DNA from: Tupaia tana
Lineage: Eukaryota; Chordata; Mammalia; Scandentia; Tupaiidae
Direction of reading: 5' to 3'
Length of the DNA stretch: 64,000 nt
NCBI GenBank assembly: GCA_026018925.1
Contig: JAKSZU010000016.1
Span: forward strand, 54,208,496 to 54,272,495
Shown: piece by piece, positions 1-9,540 of the stretch
How the letters are laid out: every line of letters starts with the position of its first letter
Position numbering within the stretch: position 1 is the first letter of the stretch
Notes under the pieces: model-generated
Seen by the model: only the letters and a program-made list of their open reading frames with translations
What the model was told of the DNA's origin: nothing
Database searches by the model: none
Translations under genes and position numbers: made by a program

Positions 1-44
1 AATACTACTATAGCATTTGGAATGGGCTTGGATGAAATTACATT
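1..44 (-). pseudogene. pol: Class II ERV pol continuing into RNase H at the window edge
   Basis: After removal of the SINE at 45-336 the frame continues into the region just before the RNase H active-site block. It is truncated by the window, not by mutation. Confidence 0.6.
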
Positions 45-336
45 GGGGGACAAGCAGTTGGCACAATGGCTATGTTGCTGGACTCCCATGTAGTCGACCG
101 CAGTTTGAGTCCTGGCCCTGGTGGCTTAAACTCATGCCGGGTACTTGTGCGTGCGTGCCTAAGATCCCGAGGAGAATGGAGGAGAAGGGATTGTGGCATG
201 GCCATCCCCCCTGGGGGTGTGTGATTTCTTGCTTCTGTCTCTCTGTTTCTCTCAGTCTTTCTGGTGAGCACATGCGCCTTATAGAAAACACCTCTAAAAA
301 AAAAAAAAAAAAAAAAAATAGAAGGAAAGAAAGAAA
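45..336 (+). repeat. Type L tRNA-SINE in ERV pol
   Basis: It has a full head-to-tail structure with an A-rich end. The target duplication GAAATTACATT is at 34-44 and 337-347. Confidence 0.9.
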
Positions 337-347
337 GAAATTACATT

Positions 348-885
348 AGGGAAAACAGAAGAACTGGTCCAGGCAAATTGTATGGTAGGATCAGAAGGAT
401 AATGACAGTCAATATAACCAGGGAAATTAGCAAGAGCCATTTGCCAATCAAGATCTAGCTGCCAAAGTATGGATTGTTGTTCTCTGGAGAATGGAACTAG
501 GAGACATTGTGGCTCTTGTCCCAGTAGTGGAATGGCATATGCTTTCCTTTTTTAACGATTAGTGTGGCTACTGCTGTGGGAAATGAAGTAAGGGACCACG
601 CAGATGACTGAAGATGTAACCATTCAAGGACTCCCTGAGGTTGCCAAATGGCTCAAGTGGGTGTATTGAGGTTGGAAAAATTAAGATGGTTCTAGATAAG
701 TCTTTGTTCACTTGTGACAGACACGCATTATGTATGGCTAATTCCACTAACTCCAGGTCTGTCCTGCCTTCAAGGGTAAGCAGTCCAGGAGAAATGGATT
801 GAGGATCTCTTTTTAAAATGTCAAAAAGTGGTTGCAATTGACCAGTCATAAGCTTTAAATTGGGCTGTAGACAATATATATCTCC
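348..885 (-). pseudogene. pol: Class II ERV pol, RT connection domain
   Basis: An open stretch at 568-849 reads MTGQLQPLFDILKRDPQSIS, similar to the HERV-K connection region. At 348-567, in shifted frames, a WQMALANFPGYIDCHYP-type motif appears. At least one stop and one frameshift are present. Confidence 0.8.
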
Positions 886-886
886 T

Positions 887-1152
887 AATTTTTTTGGGGG
901 GGGGGGGGGGGGGAGAGGTTTTTGCTATAGGGCGCGTGCGCTCACCAGACAGACAGAGAGAGACAGACGGCGAGAAATCACCCCCCAGGGGGGATGGCCT
1001 CGCCACAATCTCTTCTCCTCCGTTCTCCTCTTGGGATCTTGGGCACACACGCACATGTGCCCGGCATGAGTTTTAAGCCACCGGGTCCGGGACTTGAACT
1101 GTGGTCGACTACGTGAGAGTCCAGTGACATAGCCATTATGCTAACTTTTGGT
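887..1152 (-). repeat. Type L SINE with a G-run in its tail
   Basis: A complete reversed copy. The T-tail has become a run of about 20 G (895-914), a likely slippage product or assembly-sensitive stretch. Confidence 0.9.
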
Positions 1153-1249
1153 CCCTCTCCTAATAATTTTTGAAAATCATTTAATGTTTTTAGGGTGTCC
1201 GATTGGAGTGAAACCTTTTGAGGGCAAATTTGTTAGAAATAATGTGTCC

Positions 1250-1417
1250 TGGGACGAGCAGGTGGCGTGGTGGCTAAGGTGCTGGACACTCCCACATGGC
1301 CGACCAAGGTTTGAGTCCCAGACCTGGTGGCCTGCGTTCTCACTTTTCTCTCTCTCTGATCAAATTAAAATAAGTGAAAGAATAAATAAAATTAAATAAA
1401 TCTTAAAAAAAAAGAAG
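1250..1417 (+). repeat. Type S SINE
   Basis: Head, pyrimidine tract and TCAAATTAAAATAA tail are present. AATAATGTGTCCT is duplicated on both sides. Confidence 0.88.
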
Positions 1418-1571
1418 AATAAATAATGTGTCCTAAGTAGTTAAAAGGAGCCATTTGCTGTGCCTCTTCTGAGGCTACAACTAATCCCCATTGTTCTAGC
1501 CTCAACTCAGTGTCTGCAAATAATTTTAATAACTCTTTTGGGTCAGTAGACGCTAAAAGAATGTCATCCAT

Positions 1572-1829
1572 CGGTACTAGCAGTTAGCGTAATGGCTATG
1601 TCGCTGGACTCCCACGTAGTCGACCGCAGTTCGCGTCCCGGACCCGGTGGCTTAAAACTTACGCCGGGCGCGTGTGCGTGCGTGCCCAAGATCCCGAGAG
1701 GAGAATAGAGAAGGGACTGCAGTGTGGCCATCCCCCCTGGAGGGTGATTTCTCACTTTCTGTCTCTCTGTCTCTGTCTGTCTGGCGAGAGCATGCACCCT
1801 ATAGCGAAAAACCTCTCCAAAAAAAAAAA
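1572..1829 (+). repeat. Type L SINE inserted at the RT YMDD codons
   Basis: A full-length copy flanked by the duplication AGAATGTCATCCAT (1558-1571 and 1830-1843), which is part of the YMDD coding sequence. Confidence 0.92.
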
Positions 1830-1898
1830 AGAATGTCATCCATGTAATGAATGATGGAACAAGCAGGATATTGGTGTTGTAAGGCTGGACTGACAAAA

Positions 1899-2428
1899 TG
1901 CTGACAGGACCTGCTTGGTAGAACACGATTTTCTGAGTGTAAAGGCTATGGATTAGAAATGGACGCAATAACAAATACACAGACACACAAGTATAGAAAA
2001 GTGAGGATTGGGTGGGCCCAACTTCTCTGGTGGAGAAGCTGCAACCCGGGATGGCCTTAGGCTTACTCTTTTAAAGGGCAGAAAATGGGGGAAGAGGAAA
2101 TGGAATGCAAAGAGAATAGGGGAGAAGGAAATGGCATGCAAAGCCAGTTGTTTTGGGATGTTAATCTTCTGAAGATTTGAAAACAAACGATTGGCATCAT
2201 GTAATTTCTCTGATCTCCAGGGGGCAAAATCTGATAAAACACATGTGACTTCCTTTAGGAAGTATGGGGTTTCGGGTCCCAACAGGAAGATAACCCTTGA
2301 CAACAGGCAGATAGCGCTTTCATATGTAAATGCTTCAATAGCCCTGCTTACATAGTAGCTTACAGAGGCACATTTCTGCATGTGTCTAAAGGTCACACCA
2401 TGTTTTCTCAGACGGGCTGCTCTCCACA
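1899..2428 (-). mobile_element. Class II solo LTR inside class II pol
   Basis: About 530 bp, same family as the LTRs at 12225 and 29892. It begins TGTGGAGAGCAGCC on the minus strand and contains CCCTTTAAAAGAGTAAGCC. It lies between two adjacent RT segments, so it is a later insertion or recombination product. Exact ends are uncertain by about 12 bp, and no clean target duplication is visible. Confidence 0.8.
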
Positions 2429-2592
2429 CAAGGTGGCACTGTCGACCATGCCCTGAGGTTAAACTTTCCCCTCAAACTTAGCTAAAGGCTCCCTATGGTT
2501 AATGGAAGGTACAGAAGAGGCAAAACCCTGGCAATCTTTAGGCTGTAAGGGAATAGATAGAAACATTCTCTAAGATCTAATATAATTTTTTA
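2429..2592 (-). pseudogene. pol: Class II ERV pol, RT palm fragment (LDLRECF)
   Basis: The motif LDLRECF and, after a small frameshift, SIPLQPKDCQGF and PSINHREPLAKF are readable, followed by PQGM. It lies between SINE A on the right and the same-family LTR on the left. Confidence 0.82.
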
Positions 2593-2830
2593 TATTTTTA
2601 TTTTTGAGAGGTTTTTGCTATAGGGTGCATGTGCTCACCAGAAAGACAGAGAGAGACAGAGAGACAGAAAGTGAGAAATCACCCCCTGAGGGGATGGCCA
2701 CGCAAGGATCCCTTCTCCTCCATTCTCCTCTGGGGATCTTGGGCATGTACATACACGTGCCCGGTGTGAGTTTAAGCCACCTGGTCTGGGACTCGAACTG
2801 CAGTCGACTTCATGGGAGTCCAGCGACAGC

Positions 2831-3385
2831 TGTCGATGGAAAAAAATAACCAACTGTAAAATTAATAATAATTAATGCGGTTTATTTCCAAGCCAACTGT
2901 GAGTAACCTAGGCCCAGAGAAGAGGCATACATGCCTTTTCTCGGGGTGATCATGTACAGGGGTTCCTTTTATTTGTTTTTGAGATTGACAGACAACATTT
3001 AGTGAAAAGATTTTCCATTGGTCTGGCCCAAAAAGGTGGAACATATAGAAGCGGGGGGCTTGTAGGTTACAGGTGGGTTCCACAATCTTAGGTTGGTGAT
3101 TGCAAGGAAAGATCTGTGTCTTAGTTAAAGAAAGGCTTAATCTACATCTCAAGGAAAAGGGAAGTTCTGTGTCTTGGGAAGAGATAAGCAAAAGAATATA
3201 CTGTAATCAGTTGAAATACACATCTCAAAGATACTATGCTCAAAGATACTATGCCAGGAACAGGAGGTAGGAAGAATCCTGTTAATAGAAAATAAATGGT
3301 CTGTTAATGTTTGTGGCATGACTTCCCCAGTCCCTTTTGAAAAGATTTTGGAAAAATAGGAAAAGTAGTCAGACTTCTGTCCACA
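2831..3385 (-). repeat. 3' LTR of the nested class I element
   Basis: It carries an AAATAAAAGG TATA-like box and an AATAAA signal on the minus strand. It has a 15-bp tandem duplication (CTCAAAGATACTATG, 3223-3254) that is absent from the other LTR. Confidence 0.85.
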
Positions 3386-3429
3386 GTCCCCCCTGTTGGC
3401 CAAAAATCATTCCTCTGAATGCATGTGTA

Positions 3430-3895
3430 GGCCACAAAATTGACAGGTCCCACGGTGCTAGGGAGACTTATCCCTAGGAGTCATGTCTCACGATGTTAGG
3501 GAGGCTCATTAGGAGTCAGGTCCCACGGTGCTAGGAGGCTCATCCCTAGGAGTCAGGTCCCACGGTGCTAGGAGGCTTATCCTAGGAGTCAGGTCCCACG
3601 GTGCTAGGAGGCTCATCCTAGGAGTCAGGTCCCACGGTGCTAGGAGGCTCATCCCTAGGAGTCAGGTCCCACGGTGCTAGGAGGCTCATCCTAGGAGTCA
3701 GGTCCCACGGTGCTAGGAGGCTCATCCTAGGAGTCAGGTCCCACGGTGCTAGGAGGCTCATCCTAGGAGTCAGGTCCCACGGTGCTAGGAGGCTTATCCT
3801 AGGAGTCAGGTCCCATGGTGCTAGGAGGCTCATCCTAGGAATCAGGTCCCACGGTGCTAGGAGGCTTATCCTAGGAGTCAGGTACCATGGTTATA
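3430..3895. repeat. 36-bp minisatellite
   Basis: About 12 copies of a 36-bp unit containing TCAGGTCCCACGGTGCTAGG and AGGCTCATC. Copies near the right are almost identical and those on the left are more diverged. The array lies directly upstream (minus sense) of the purine tract of the nested element. Confidence 0.93.
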
Positions 3896-4467
3896 GGCAG
3901 TGGAGTCCTGGGGGAAGGACATGTCTGACACAATAGTCACTTGTCTCTGGGTGAAGGAAAAAGTCAGGCCTAAAAGTTCATTTGGGGAGGGAAGCAATTC
4001 TCAAAAGTATGAATGGCAAAAAAAAAAAAAAAAAAAAAAAAAAGTATAAATAACTTGACAGCAGTTCAGTACAATAGAGGTAAATGAGGAAACAATTTTT
4101 TTTGTCATACATAGTACTTTGAGATGAACTTATAACTGAGTGTCATTTTAAGAGCATTAATCTCATAAATTAATGATTTGAACATATTAGTACCAATAAT
4201 ATGTAAAATAATAATAATAATAATTACAGTTGACAAATGATCTTTACATTAACTGATATACCAGATTAGCTTTTACAAAAATGAGATGCATCTTTTGAGA
4301 TTTTCCAGGGGCCCTACTGGAAAAACCCAAAAAATGATCGTTTAGGTCTAAGAAAATAATGTTTGAAAAAAGAGAAAGAAAAAGAAAAGTTATATTAAGA
4401 ACATGTCAGAAAACTCAATACAGTATTGGGATACAACAGGCTTATAAGTAACAGTATAATCATAAAA

Positions 4468-4524
4468 AAGTCTAGTGACATAGCCATTACGCTAACTGTT
4501 GTTCCCAACAACAACAGCAACAAA

Positions 4525-4560
<36 letters not shown>
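4468..4560 (-). repeat. Type L SINE head remnant with poly-T
   Basis: Only the head (GTGACATAGCCATTACGCTAACTG) is present, followed by CAACAACAACAG and a long T-run. Confidence 0.6.
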
Positions 4561-4567
<7 letters not shown>

Positions 4568-5024
4568 ACTTTGGATTAGATTGACCTGTGAAGACTTTTG
4601 GGAGCCTCCCCTCAGAAAAGAAAAAAAATGAGAGATGCTTTTAACAAACTCTGACCAGAGCCTTGTATTTACTGTCAAACAAGTCCACAGAATTGTTTCA
4701 TCCTATTACCACAGATGGGCTTAGGTCACAATAGCATGTTATTTAATCAAGGTGTCAGCCATTTGTGTGACCCCACCCATCCCATACTAAGACATCCTTT
4801 TAGGTAAGATGGGCTTTTAGATCCCTCTTAAGGGTTTTACATAATACATTTAAATATAACCTTAATAACTTTATTTAGATTGTCCCCACAAAAAAAAGTT
4901 AAAAATATTTGTATGTCCAACTTGTACATTTTTACTCAAATGAGATTTCAATGTTTTGTAACTTTGTATGTAGAATAACATATATTAACCTTAATTTTTA
5001 CCCTTTTGTAACCTTAATAAAATT

Positions 5025-5155
5025 TTTTTTAAGAACTATGTAAAATTCTACCAGAGAGAGAGAGCAGGAAAGGAGGCTGTCGGGTCTGGGATTTGAACTA
5101 CTTTTATCCACGTGGGAACCCAGTATCTTAACCATTATATCACCTGCCAGCCCTC
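5025..5155 (-). repeat. Type S SINE
   Basis: ACCAGAGAGAGAGAG, the GGTCTGGGATTTGAACT B-box region and CACCTGCCAGCCC are present. Confidence 0.8.
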
Positions 5156-5371
5156 TTAACCTTGATTTTTTTTTTTTAAGTAAACAATTTGACTTGTCAT
5201 TTATTTTTAACAATTTTCCTATTAAGACAAAATAACTCTAAGAGTTAGAAACCAAATGAAAAATTTTACAGTTTATATTAACCAATAGTAACTTAACATA
5301 GCATTAATTTCTTTTAAGATCTAAAATTACCTGAAAACTTTATAACATTGTACTTACAATAACCAGATCTT

Positions 5372-5560
5372 TTTTTCAAGGAATTATTTATTTACTTTTA
5401 TTCATTAATCCATTTTATTTTAATTTGACCAGAGAGATACATGGAGAGCGAGAGAAAGAGGGAAAGTGAGAACCAAGCAAGCTACCAGGTCGAGGATTCA
5501 AACCGTGGTCAGCCATGAGGGAATGTCCAGCGCCTTAACCACCATGCCACCTGCTGGTCC
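5372..5560 (-). repeat. Type S SINE
   Basis: A complete copy. The flanks ACAATAACCAGATCTT and ACAATAGCCAGATCTT are its target duplication. Confidence 0.88.
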
Positions 5561-7589
5561 CACAATAGCCAGATCTTAAAAACCTATGCCTGGGCTATCT
5601 AAATACCAAAAGATACCGAAAAGTCAGTTACTTATTTTTCTATTTAGCTTTTTATAACATGTTAAATATGTAGACCATAATGGATATTAGATATTTATCT
5701 TAAGTTGTTAACTCTGAAGTTTATTTTTACTAAATCAATAATACCAAAACAGTTTTGTAGTTTGATTGGTAAAACCTAGGTTGACAATTATGAAGTCATC
5801 TTTAACCTTTATTTTTAAATTTGTAGTAGATTTATTTACTTAAGTCACGTGAACTTGAAAACATTTGGATAAAATGCTAAGAGCGCTCTATGTATGTGTT
5901 AAATTTAATGGAATTCCTTAAGGACTTCGCCACATAAACATAACATACAACATATAAGTACAACACAAACGAACATGTAAGAGTTAAAAAGTATCTCTGT
6001 GTTAAATTCACCCTTCATATCTGACTCTTGGCAACAGGAAGGTTGTTATCGTCCTCCTGATGTGCCAGATACATACACAGGAAATTCACCACTGGAATGG
6101 GACATGGATAACACCCAGGAAGTGCATCCACATGTGGATGCTAATTCCTTCAAAGACTACCCTGGCCATGTGCGATGAGATTTAATTTCTCGTGTAAGAT
6201 ATGTAAGTGCAGGAAAAGAAAGAAAAAAAAAATCAAGAAACCAAAACAAAGAAACTAGATACTAAGGATAGACTCATTCCCTGCCTGGGAGCTCTGATAT
6301 TCTTCCCTCTGTTAACTCTCTATTCAGTTTTTTTTTTTTTTTCCTGTGACCATGTCTCTCTTTCTTCATGAGTATGAAACAAGGGAATTAACTTACTGTA
6401 TCTGTACTGGGTGCAGGGCCCGTGTACCCCAACCTCTTGCATCCTTCTTAAAACTATGAATCCAACTTGAAAAGAGCTAAGATGGGATAAAAACAAACAA
6501 ACAAAACAAAGCAAAACTTTTCTAAGGGGGCTTGGAAATCCAAGGTTTATTTACATTGTAATGACCCACAGTAAAAGAAAAACTGAGACTTTGGTTATGA
6601 TAAAAAAAAAAAATAATGAGACAAAGGCTGAGAGAAGACTACCACTGAAAGATATATAGGTTTTAAAGGAATAACGAAATTTTAAGATGTTTTACAAGAT
6701 AGAAAATTGTTGTCTGCTAGCAAATGGGGAAAGAAAGAAAAAGACCCCAGGCCTATTGCTGCCAGAAAACTGATGATTTGTTTTGTACTAAAACAGAAAA
6801 TGTTATCTAGGACTTTGCAAATCAAAAAGAAGTCCACCAGATGAACACACCCTCTAAAACTGATAAAGTACATGATCAAACTCAGTAGAGACTTACGCAC
6901 TTGAAACAAAAAAATACGAAGATTACATGAAACAAAACTCTAGCAGAAATGGCCCCTTGTAGCATGAGCTGCCCTGCTCTTTGCCCCTGCATTTAAGACT
7001 AGGCTTCCCTTCTTCCTATAGACTCATTATGGTGACTAATCTGCTCAATGTGTATCTTTCCAAAGTTTATTTCTGGTAAGAGAAGGAATAAGAAAAGACA
7101 GAAATTGTCCGAACAAGGGGAGTTTTAGGCACCTTTTTAATAATTTCAGAAGCAGCTTCTTTTATATATATATATTGAGATAGTCTCAAATATATTCTTG
7201 TTAACTTTTAAAAGGAATTTTGTCATTTTTTGGGGAATATTTTTATACTAATAAAGTAGCAACCTCACTTTTTTAAAAATGAAATACAGATTTTGTTAAT
7301 TTAGCGCGCAAAGATTTAACGAAGCTTCTGTCTGATAAAATTTTAACCAAGATCACCATTTGTAATTTTTCCCATTTACCTAAATACCTGCAGGTCAAGG
7401 TGCCATAGATGTCATAAAGTTAGCTGTGGTGTTCAAAAGGGGGTCGTCCTTTTTACCCTTTAGAACTGTACATATCTTTCCTTTTTTTTTTTTTTTTTCT
7501 TAACTAATGTACTTCCATACTTTTAGTTTCTTAACTACTGGCTCAAAGAGGAAACAAAACACTGCACCTTACTCAGAGAGCAAACTAGC

Positions 7590-7845
7590 CCGCTGCCTGA
7601 GGAGCGTGGGAACCGCCACTCCCCCCCCCACCCCACAGAAACCGGGACCCCTTGCCTGCAAACGACCCCTTGCCTGAGGAGCACTCGACCTGGGAGCCCC
7701 CACCCAAGGAGTGCATGAATCGCAACCCCTCCCCGTGACCGACCCGACCCCTCTCCTGAGGAGAGCGCAACCTGGGACCCCCACCTGAGGAGTGCGAGAA
7801 CCACACCCCTCATCTGTGAGGACCCCTCACCTGAGGAGCACGCGA
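7590..7845 (-). repeat. Leader repeats, CACCTGAGGAG type
   Basis: About six diverged GC-rich units on the plus strand each contain a (C)CTGAGGAG core followed by GCGNGAACC. They sit in the leader of the nested class I element and keep long frames open on the minus strand. Confidence 0.7.
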
Positions 7846-8061
7846 ACCGGGGTTACCCAAAACAGACAAACAAACATAAGACAGATGAACAAACAAACCA
7901 GCTTAGAAATAAACCAGACTGTCTACCAAATTTTGGGAGGCCAGAGGACTTACTGGATTTCCCCTGAGGAGAGGCTAGGAGCCGGAGGGCACAAAGGGCC
8001 CACTGCTGGTAGCAGGCACCGGGTTCGAAGCGTCCCCTCAGAAGATCTCTGGTTCATCTCT

Positions 8062-8080
8062 GGTCCCATCTGGGTCACCA
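8062..8080 (-). other. Primer binding site of the nested class I element
   Basis: On the minus strand TGGTGACCCAGATGGGACC lies three bases from the LTR end. The nearest tRNA 3' end I can recall is tRNA-Arg(CCU), with about 15 of 18 matches. The assignment is tentative. Confidence 0.5.
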
Positions 8081-8083
8081 TCT

Positions 8084-8758
8084 TGTTGACGGGAAAAAAA
8101 AAAAAAAAAAAACAACTGTAAAATTAATAAATAATAATTAATGTGGTTTATTTCCAAGCCAACTGTGAGTGACCTAGGCCTGGAGAAGAGGCATACATGC
8201 CTTTTCTCAGGGTGATCGTGTATAGGGGTTCCTTTTATTTGTTTTTGAGATTGACGACAACATTTAGTGAAAAGATTTTTCATTGGTCTGGTCCAAAAAG
8301 GCCGGACATATAGAAGGGGGGGGAGACTTGTAGGTTATAGGTGGGTAGGTGGGTTCCACAATCCTTAGGTTGGTGATTGAAAGGGAAGATCTGTGTCTTA
8401 GTTAAAGAAAGGCTTGGGGTGTGGTGGCGCCTGCCCTATGGCAAAAACCTATGGATGCTGGAAGATTGCGGCATCGAATCCATCTCACTCTCTCTGTCTA
8501 AAAAAAAAGAAAAAGAAAAAAGGCTTAATCTACATCTCAAGGAAAAGGGAAGTTATGTGTCTTGGGAAGAGATAAGCAAAAGAATATACTGTAATTGGTT
8601 GAAATATACATCTCAAAGATACTATGCCAGGAACAGGAGGTAGGAAGAATCCTGTTAATAGAAAATAAATGGTCTGTTAATGTTTGTGGCATGACTTCCC
8701 CAGTCCCTTTTGAAAAGATTTTGGAAAAATAGGAAAAGTAGTCAGACTTCTGTCCACA
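8084..8758 (-). repeat. 5' LTR of the nested class I element
   Basis: It matches 2831-3385 throughout. It is longer because of a poly-T/A expansion at one end and a 100-bp SINE-like insertion at 8415-8515. Confidence 0.87.
8415..8515 (+). repeat. Unclassified about 100-bp SINE-like insertion
   Basis: It begins GGGGTGTGGTGGCGCC, has a B-box-like GCATCGAATCC and ends in an A-rich tail. AAAGAAAGGCTT / AAAAAAGGCTT flank it. It is absent from the partner LTR at 2831-3385, which proves insertion. It is not type L or S. Confidence 0.7.
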
Positions 8759-8799
8759 TAGCCATTACACCAACTGCTGGTCTCAAGATCTAATATAAT

Positions 8800-9190
8800 T
8801 TTTATAAAGAATTATTTCAGGGGACCAGCAGGTGGCATGGTGGTTAGGGTGCTGGACACTCCCACATGGCTGACCAGGGTTCAAGTCCTGAATCTGGTGG
8901 CTTGCTTTCTCACTTCCTCTCTCTTTCACTCTCACTCTCTGTCTCTCTCTGGTCAAATTAAGAAATAAATGAATGAATAAATAAAATAAAATAAATAATT
9001 ATTTAAAAAAAAAAAAGAATTATTTCATTTAACTTTTTAAACTTAATTTATTTTAATTTGACCAGAGAGGGACAGAGTGAGAAAGGGAGAAAGAGAGAGG
9101 GAAAGTGAAAAAGCAAGCCGCCAGGTCTGGGACTAGAACTGCAGTCAGCCATGTGGGAGTCCAGTGCCCTTAACCACATGCCAGCAGGTC
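8800..9190 (-). repeat. Type S SINE interrupting RT
   Basis: The tail is split by the copy at 8819-9014. Body and head are at 9015-9190. The AAGATCTAATATAA / GGTCTAATACAA flanks are its target duplication. Confidence 0.83.
8819..9014 (+). repeat. Type S SINE nested in a type S SINE tail
   Basis: A full copy flanked by GAATTATTTCA on both sides. It sits in the tail of the reversed copy at 9015-9190. Confidence 0.88.
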
Positions 9191-9540
9191 TAATACAATG
9201 AAATGAAAGTTGAGTTAGCATTGGGACTAGAAAGGCCAAGTTGTAGTTGGTCCCATTATTTGCATGGTGGCATTAACTTTTTTCAAGTCCTGTAATAACC
9301 TATATTTTCCTGATTTCTTTGAATGACAAAAATGGGAGAATTCCAAAGACTAAAGGAAGACTCAATGTGTCCCAGTCGGAATTGTTCATGTATAAGCAGC
9401 TTAGTTAGCTGCCTCAGTTTTTCCCCAGTTAGGGGCCGTTGGTCAACCTAGACAGGCTTCCCTGAAAGCCAATTTATTGGAGCTTCAGTTCGAACAGTTG
9501 GGGATTTACCAAGGCTTCTATCTGAAATCGGTAATGGAAT
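9191..9540 (-). pseudogene. pol: Class II ERV pol, RT N-terminal (fingers) fragment
   Basis: The minus strand encodes RT features typical of the group, such as [18 protein letters not shown], with several in-frame stops. It stops at a type S SINE (9020-9190), and the frame resumes at 2592, so the gap is insertional and not a deletion. Confidence 0.82.

Larger units (their letters stand above)
1153..1898 (-). pseudogene. pol: Class II ERV pol, RT segment with YMDD, split by two SINEs
   Basis: The catalytic YMDD is at 1835-1846 in the context IIHYMDDILLAST. Downstream features are LFADTELRLEQWGLVVAS and NYLGHIIS. A type L SINE (1572-1829) sits directly against the YMDD codons and a type S SINE (about 1250-1417) lies further on. 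A stop and a frameshift follow near 1200. Confidence 0.82.
3896..7530 (-). other. AT-rich non-coding interior of the nested class I element
   Basis: Apart from SINE pieces, an A-run (4020-4043) and AAT repeats (about 4206-4222) I see nothing recognisable. No frame on either strand resembles a retroviral protein. Confidence 0.6.
2831..8758 (-). mobile_element. Class I-type LTR element without recognisable genes, nested in a SINE
   Basis: Two LTRs (2831-3385 and 8084-8758) share TGT...ACA ends. On the minus strand a primer binding site follows the 5' LTR after 3 bp, and a purine tract (AACAGGGGGGAC) abuts the 3' LTR. The flanks GC/TAGC suggest a 4-bp target duplication TAGC with the left copy altered. 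The 4.7 kb internal part has no gag, pol or env similarity. It holds GC-rich leader repeats, a 36-bp minisatellite and AT-rich sequence. It looks like a non-autonomous retrovirus-like element, comparable in layout to VL30-type elements. Confidence 0.82.
2593..8784 (-). repeat. Type L SINE split by a class I ERV
   Basis: The tail and body lie at 2593-2830 and the last 26 bp of the head (TAGCCATTACACCAACTGC...) at 8759-8784. The SINE has its own 19-bp target duplication AAGATCTAATATAATTTTT (2572-2590 and 8785-8803), which proves the two parts are one insertion. Confidence 0.9.

Noticed and set aside
1899-2428. 3' LTR of the class II provirus
   Set aside because: RT sequence including YMDD continues beyond it on the far side, so it cannot be the provirus end.
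3430-3895. CRISPR-like array
   Set aside because: Units are directly adjacent with no unique spacers, and the genome is mammalian; it is a minisatellite.
3637-3936. 99-codon repetitive protein
   Set aside because: The frame exists only because the repeat unit is 36 bp; no start context, promoter or homology.
7535-7813. 92-codon frame in the nested element
   Set aside because: It comes from the GC-rich leader repeats; all three frames are open there and none resembles a known protein.
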